A stretch of 33,057 nt of DNA from NCBI GenBank assembly GCA_003353845.1, contig PIVT01000045.1, positions 1-33,057 on the forward strand, given 5' to 3'. The notes below the pieces were generated by a model, which worked only from the letters and a program-made list of their open reading frames with translations, did no database searches and was not told the origin of the DNA. Both the position numbers and the translations under genes were made by a program. The first letter of the stretch is position 1; each line of letters starts with the position of its first letter. The DNA comes from Pseudomonadota bacterium (GTDB lineage Bacteria; Myxococcota_A; UBA9160; JADFDR01). Shown here one piece after another: positions 31,122 through 33,057 of this stretch.

Positions 31122-31610
31122 ATGCACCTATTGGCTCAAGAGGAATATGGCCTGCGCTGCCTGCTCCAGGTGGCCAATGGCCCCAGCGATCGACCCATGG
31201 CTATCTCGGACATTGCCGAGGCGGAAGGGCTTAGCTTGGAGTACTCGGCCAAGCTCTTACGGCAGTTGCGCATTGGTGGGCTTCTGGAAAGCCGGCGGGG
31301 CGTGAGTGGAGGCTATTGGCTGACGCGACCTGCGGAAGAAATCTCGGTGTGGGATGCCCTGCAGGTGCTGGGCGGGACCTTCTTGTCAGAGGCATTCTGC
31401 GAAGAGCACCCGGGACAAGCCACCAGCTGCCTGCGCAATTCCAATTGCGGAATTCGACCTATGTGGGAATTGATTGAAAGCAGTCTGCGGGAACTGCTCA
31501 GCAACGTAAACATTGCAGAACTCAACAATGGAGAATGCTGCATGCGCGAGCGACTGGGAATGCCCGTCGCCGAAGACAGCAAGCACCTCGCCATTGCAGA
31601 AAAATCGTAA
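31122..31610 (+). CDS. Rrf2-family [2Fe-2S] regulator, IscR-like
   Basis: 162-residue winged-helix regulator, close in length to E. coli IscR. The DNA-binding part spans residues 1-75 (AISDIAEAEGLSLEYSAKLLRQLRIGGLLESRRGVSGGYWL). Cysteines 93, 103 and 109 (C-x9-C-x5-C) provide the cluster site typical of IscR-like proteins, and Cys147-Cys148 may be accessory. The leader from the operator is very short and has no clear Shine-Dalgarno sequence, so translation may be nearly leaderless. It is followed 33 bp later by an A-type Fe-S carrier gene, so the pair form a Fe-S homeostasis unit. Confidence 0.93.
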   Translation: MHLLAQEEYGLRCLLQVANGPSDRPMAISDIAEAEGLSLEYSAKLLRQLRIGGLLESRRGVSGGYWLTRPAEEISVWDALQVLGGTFLSEAFCEEHPGQATSCLRNSNCGIRPMWELIESSLRELLSNVNIAELNNGECCMRERLGMPVAEDSKHLAIAEKS

Positions 31611-31643
31611 CCAGAATAAACAAAACGAGAATCGAGCAACCCT

Positions 31644-32006
31644 ATGTTACAAATCGAAGAAAAAAAGAGTGTTGAGAACAAAGACCTCCAGGTGACGCAA
31701 CGCGCCGCACGCCAGATCACCAGCCTCATGGAACGAGATGAGAGGGAGGGCTGTTTTTTGCGCATTCGCGTATTGGGCGGTGGTTGTAGCGGAATGCAGT
31801 ACAACCTGAGTTTCGAAAACGATCAAAGAGACGACGATTTAAGTTGGGACTCCCAGGGCGTCCGTGTCATCACAGACCCTGCCAGTTTTGAATACGTGGC
31901 CGGTTCCACCGTGGACTTTGAAGACGGCTTGAACGGAAGCGGATTTAAAATCGGAAACCCCAACGCCGCCACCACCTGCGGTTGCGGAGATTCCTTCGGC
32001 ATCTAG
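31644..32006 (+). CDS. A-type iron-sulfur cluster carrier (HesB/IscA/ErpA family)
   Basis: 120 residues. The three cluster-binding cysteines are visible: Cys48 in GGGCSGMQY and Cys112, Cys114 in TTCGCGDSF at the C-terminus. VITDPASFEYVAGSTVDFEDGLNGSGFKIGNPNA matches the conserved IscA/ErpA core closely. These carriers receive Fe-S clusters from the ISC/SUF scaffold and pass them to target proteins. It has a longer N-terminus (about 15 residues) than ErpA. It is second in a unit with the Rrf2 regulator and close to the ferredoxin, a probable recipient. Its TAG stop lies inside a 17-bp direct repeat copy. Confidence 0.95.
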   Translation: MLQIEEKKSVENKDLQVTQRAARQITSLMERDEREGCFLRIRVLGGGCSGMQYNLSFENDQRDDDLSWDSQGVRVITDPASFEYVAGSTVDFEDGLNGSGFKIGNPNAATTCGCGDSFGI

Positions 32007-32019
32007 GAGTGTGCGCGGC
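32003..32019. repeat. 17-bp direct repeat, copy 1
   Basis: ctaggagtgtgcgcggc; contains the stop codon of the A-type carrier gene. An identical copy lies at 32931-32947, so the two bracket the MBL-fold gene. Confidence 0.85.
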
Positions 32020-32024
32020 GCAGA

Positions 32025-32903
32025 TCAACCACCCAATTTCCACTCGGTCTCCAAGGGTTCGGCACCGGGCTCTACGCGCACCACACGCCGCTCGCGTTCG
32101 AGCTTTAGTAAGTGGGAACCCACACTCTGCGCAGCAGCCGGGTGCAAGAACTTCGGCGTGTCCGTGTAAATACTTTCAACCAAGGAATGGATAGAGGCCG
32201 GCCCCTGGTCCAAGCCGCTCAATATTTGCCGATCGCGCAGCAGGCGGTGATCGACAATGTCCAGGATGCAGTCCGATGCCTGTTGAATACGCGCACCATG
32301 GCCGGGATACAAGGCAGCGGGTTTTTCTCCCAGCAAGCGCTGCAAGGAATTGAGATAACCTCCGAGGTCGCCCCCTTGCATCAGGATCACCGTCGTACCA
32401 ATGCCCTCTCCCAAGACATTGTCTCCTGTGAAAATGGCCTGCTCCTCTTCCAAGAAAAAGCACAGGTGATCGGCCGCATGCCCCGGCGTGTACAGCGCGC
32501 GCAAACAGGCCCCTTCCACCTCAAGGCATTCCCCATCCGCTAAGTGTGTGGCATCTCTTGGCACCTTGCCCGCCAGCTCCTCTTGGGCCTTGGTCCACAT
32601 GTAAACGGGCAACTCTCCGAAACGCTCGCGTATGGCCTCAATGCCGCCGACGTGATCAATGTGCCCATGCGTAATGGCAATGCCTTCGATTTCGCAATTC
32701 TCGGCCTCCAGGGCCTGTTCTAACAGGTCTACGTACCCTTCAGAGTTTTGTCCCGTGTCCAATAAGATGCGCTTGCGGCCGCTGCCAATGAGAAAGGTGT
32801 TGGTGCCCGGACCTGTAAACAAATTGGGATTCAATCCCAGGACGGAACTGACGCGCTCGCTCCAGCGCATGATCTTGGGGAAATTTTCTAGCGGGTTGGT
32901 CAT
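32025..32903 (-). CDS. MBL-fold metallo-hydrolase (LACTB2-like)
   Basis: 292 residues with the metallo-beta-lactamase fold. The metal motif is H79-G-H81-I-D83-H84 (THGHIDHVGG), with further ligands in TPGHAADHLCFF and FTGDNVLG, and YPGHG in the second half. The C-terminal winged-helix-like extension (IYTDTPKFLHPAAAQSVGSHLLKLERERRVV) is seen in LACTB2-like hydrolases, which include ribonuclease- or thioesterase-like members. The reaction here is not known. The ATG at 32903 has GAGGTGGGGG upstream; a TTG at 32924 would add seven residues. It is convergent with the A-type carrier gene and bracketed by the 17-bp direct repeats. Confidence 0.9.
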   Translation of the reverse strand: MTNPLENFPKIMRWSERVSSVLGLNPNLFTGPGTNTFLIGSGRKRILLDTGQNSEGYVDLLEQALEAENCEIEGIAITHGHIDHVGGIEAIRERFGELPVYMWTKAQEELAGKVPRDATHLADGECLEVEGACLRALYTPGHAADHLCFFLEEEQAIFTGDNVLGEGIGTTVILMQGGDLGGYLNSLQRLLGEKPAALYPGHGARIQQASDCILDIVDHRLLRDRQILSGLDQGPASIHSLVESIYTDTPKFLHPAAAQSVGSHLLKLERERRVVRVEPGAEPLETEWKLGG

Positions 32904-32930
32904 GTCCCCCACCTCAACGTGCAACGTTGG

Positions 32931-32947
32931 CTAGGAGTGTGCGCGGC
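32931..32947. repeat. 17-bp direct repeat, copy 2
   Basis: ctaggagtgtgcgcggc, identical to 32003-32019 and 928 bp away from it, lying just upstream of the MBL-fold gene's start. Confidence 0.85.
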
Positions 32948-32981
32948 AGAGGGAAGCACGCATCCATCCGTGTATCCAATC

Positions 32982-33048
32982 CCCCTGGCGGCGTTGCGAA
33001 AGCTTGCCCTAGCTCGCTAGGGCGGCACTTTCGCGCCTTGCCAGCGGG
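32982..33048. repeat. Second palindromic element at the right edge
   Basis: A long imperfect hairpin centred near 33014. The core is ccctagc tc gctaggg, flanked by gcgaaag/ctttcgc and then outer ctggc/gccag. The pairs continue to about 32982 and 33048 with a few mismatches. It shares short blocks such as cgaaagtgc with the left-edge element when read in the opposite direction, so the two may be relatives of one dispersed repeat family. It may extend past the window. Confidence 0.6.
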
Positions 33049-33057
33049 CTGTCTCCA

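Overview
The window (33,057 bases, GC-rich, roughly mid-50s percent by eye) is densely packed bacterial chromosome with 36 protein genes that I can support and no rRNA, tRNA, CRISPR array or intact insertion sequence that I can see. The gene set points to an aerobic Gram-negative bacterium: heme A synthase and heme O synthase, SCO1-type copper chaperone, class I cytochrome c, SohB, TtcA, an ECF sigma/anti-sigma pair with a DUF3106 protein, and a lipoprotein with a clear lipobox. Two luciferase-like F420/flavin oxidoreductases, an FHA-GGDEF protein and the style of the 7Fe ferredoxin suggest a proteobacterial lineage outside the best-studied groups, such as a 'deltaproteobacterial'/Myxococcota-like one. 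SohB and TtcA look gammaproteobacterial. The lineage is a weak inference.

Layout. Positions 1-167 hold a large imperfect palindrome. It is followed by a FHA-diguanylate cyclase, a small membrane protein, a luciferase-like oxidoreductase and, divergently, a ketosteroid-isomerase-like protein; then GDP-mannose 4,6-dehydratase and an Fe-S type Rrf2 regulator. From 5.0 to 9.7 kb comes a respiratory block: SCO1, cytochrome c, a 3-beta-HSD-like dehydrogenase with a membrane tail, and ctaA-ctaB for heme A synthesis. From 10.4 to 13.8 kb three genes run on the plus strand: a receiver protein lacking the phospho-acceptor Asp, an S51 serine peptidase and a long, divergent SelO-like (protein AMPylase/pseudokinase) protein. 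This trio is the most unusual part of the window. From 13.8 to 19.2 kb: SohB, a HAD phosphatase, the ECF sigma - anti-sigma - DUF3106 operon, a sirtuin and a fructosamine-kinase-like protein. From 19.3 to 25 kb: a membrane glycosyltransferase-like protein with TPRs, a second luciferase-like oxidoreductase, TtcA and a long ankyrin-repeat membrane protein. From 25 to 30.5 kb: a DUF1295 membrane protein, a lipoprotein, a voltage-gated-type ion channel with a zinc-ribbon tail, an HExxH SprT-like protein, a TetR regulator and an SDR resembling HSD17B10. The right end carries an iron-sulfur block (7Fe ferredoxin, divergent Rrf2/IscR-like regulator and A-type Fe-S carrier) and an MBL-fold hydrolase flanked by a 17-bp direct repeat. 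The window ends in a second palindromic element.

How the genes fit together. CtaA, CtaB, SCO1 and cytochrome c form an aa3-type cytochrome oxidase maturation and electron-supply set, although no oxidase subunits are present here. The Rrf2 regulator divergent from sco1 may tie it to NO or Fe-S status. The Rrf2-HesB pair next to the ferredoxin, with a TCTATAC/GTATAGA dyad between them, looks like an autoregulated Fe-S homeostasis module. Several short tandem repeats (8-15 bp units) lie in promoter regions and gene starts, a recurring quirk of this genome.
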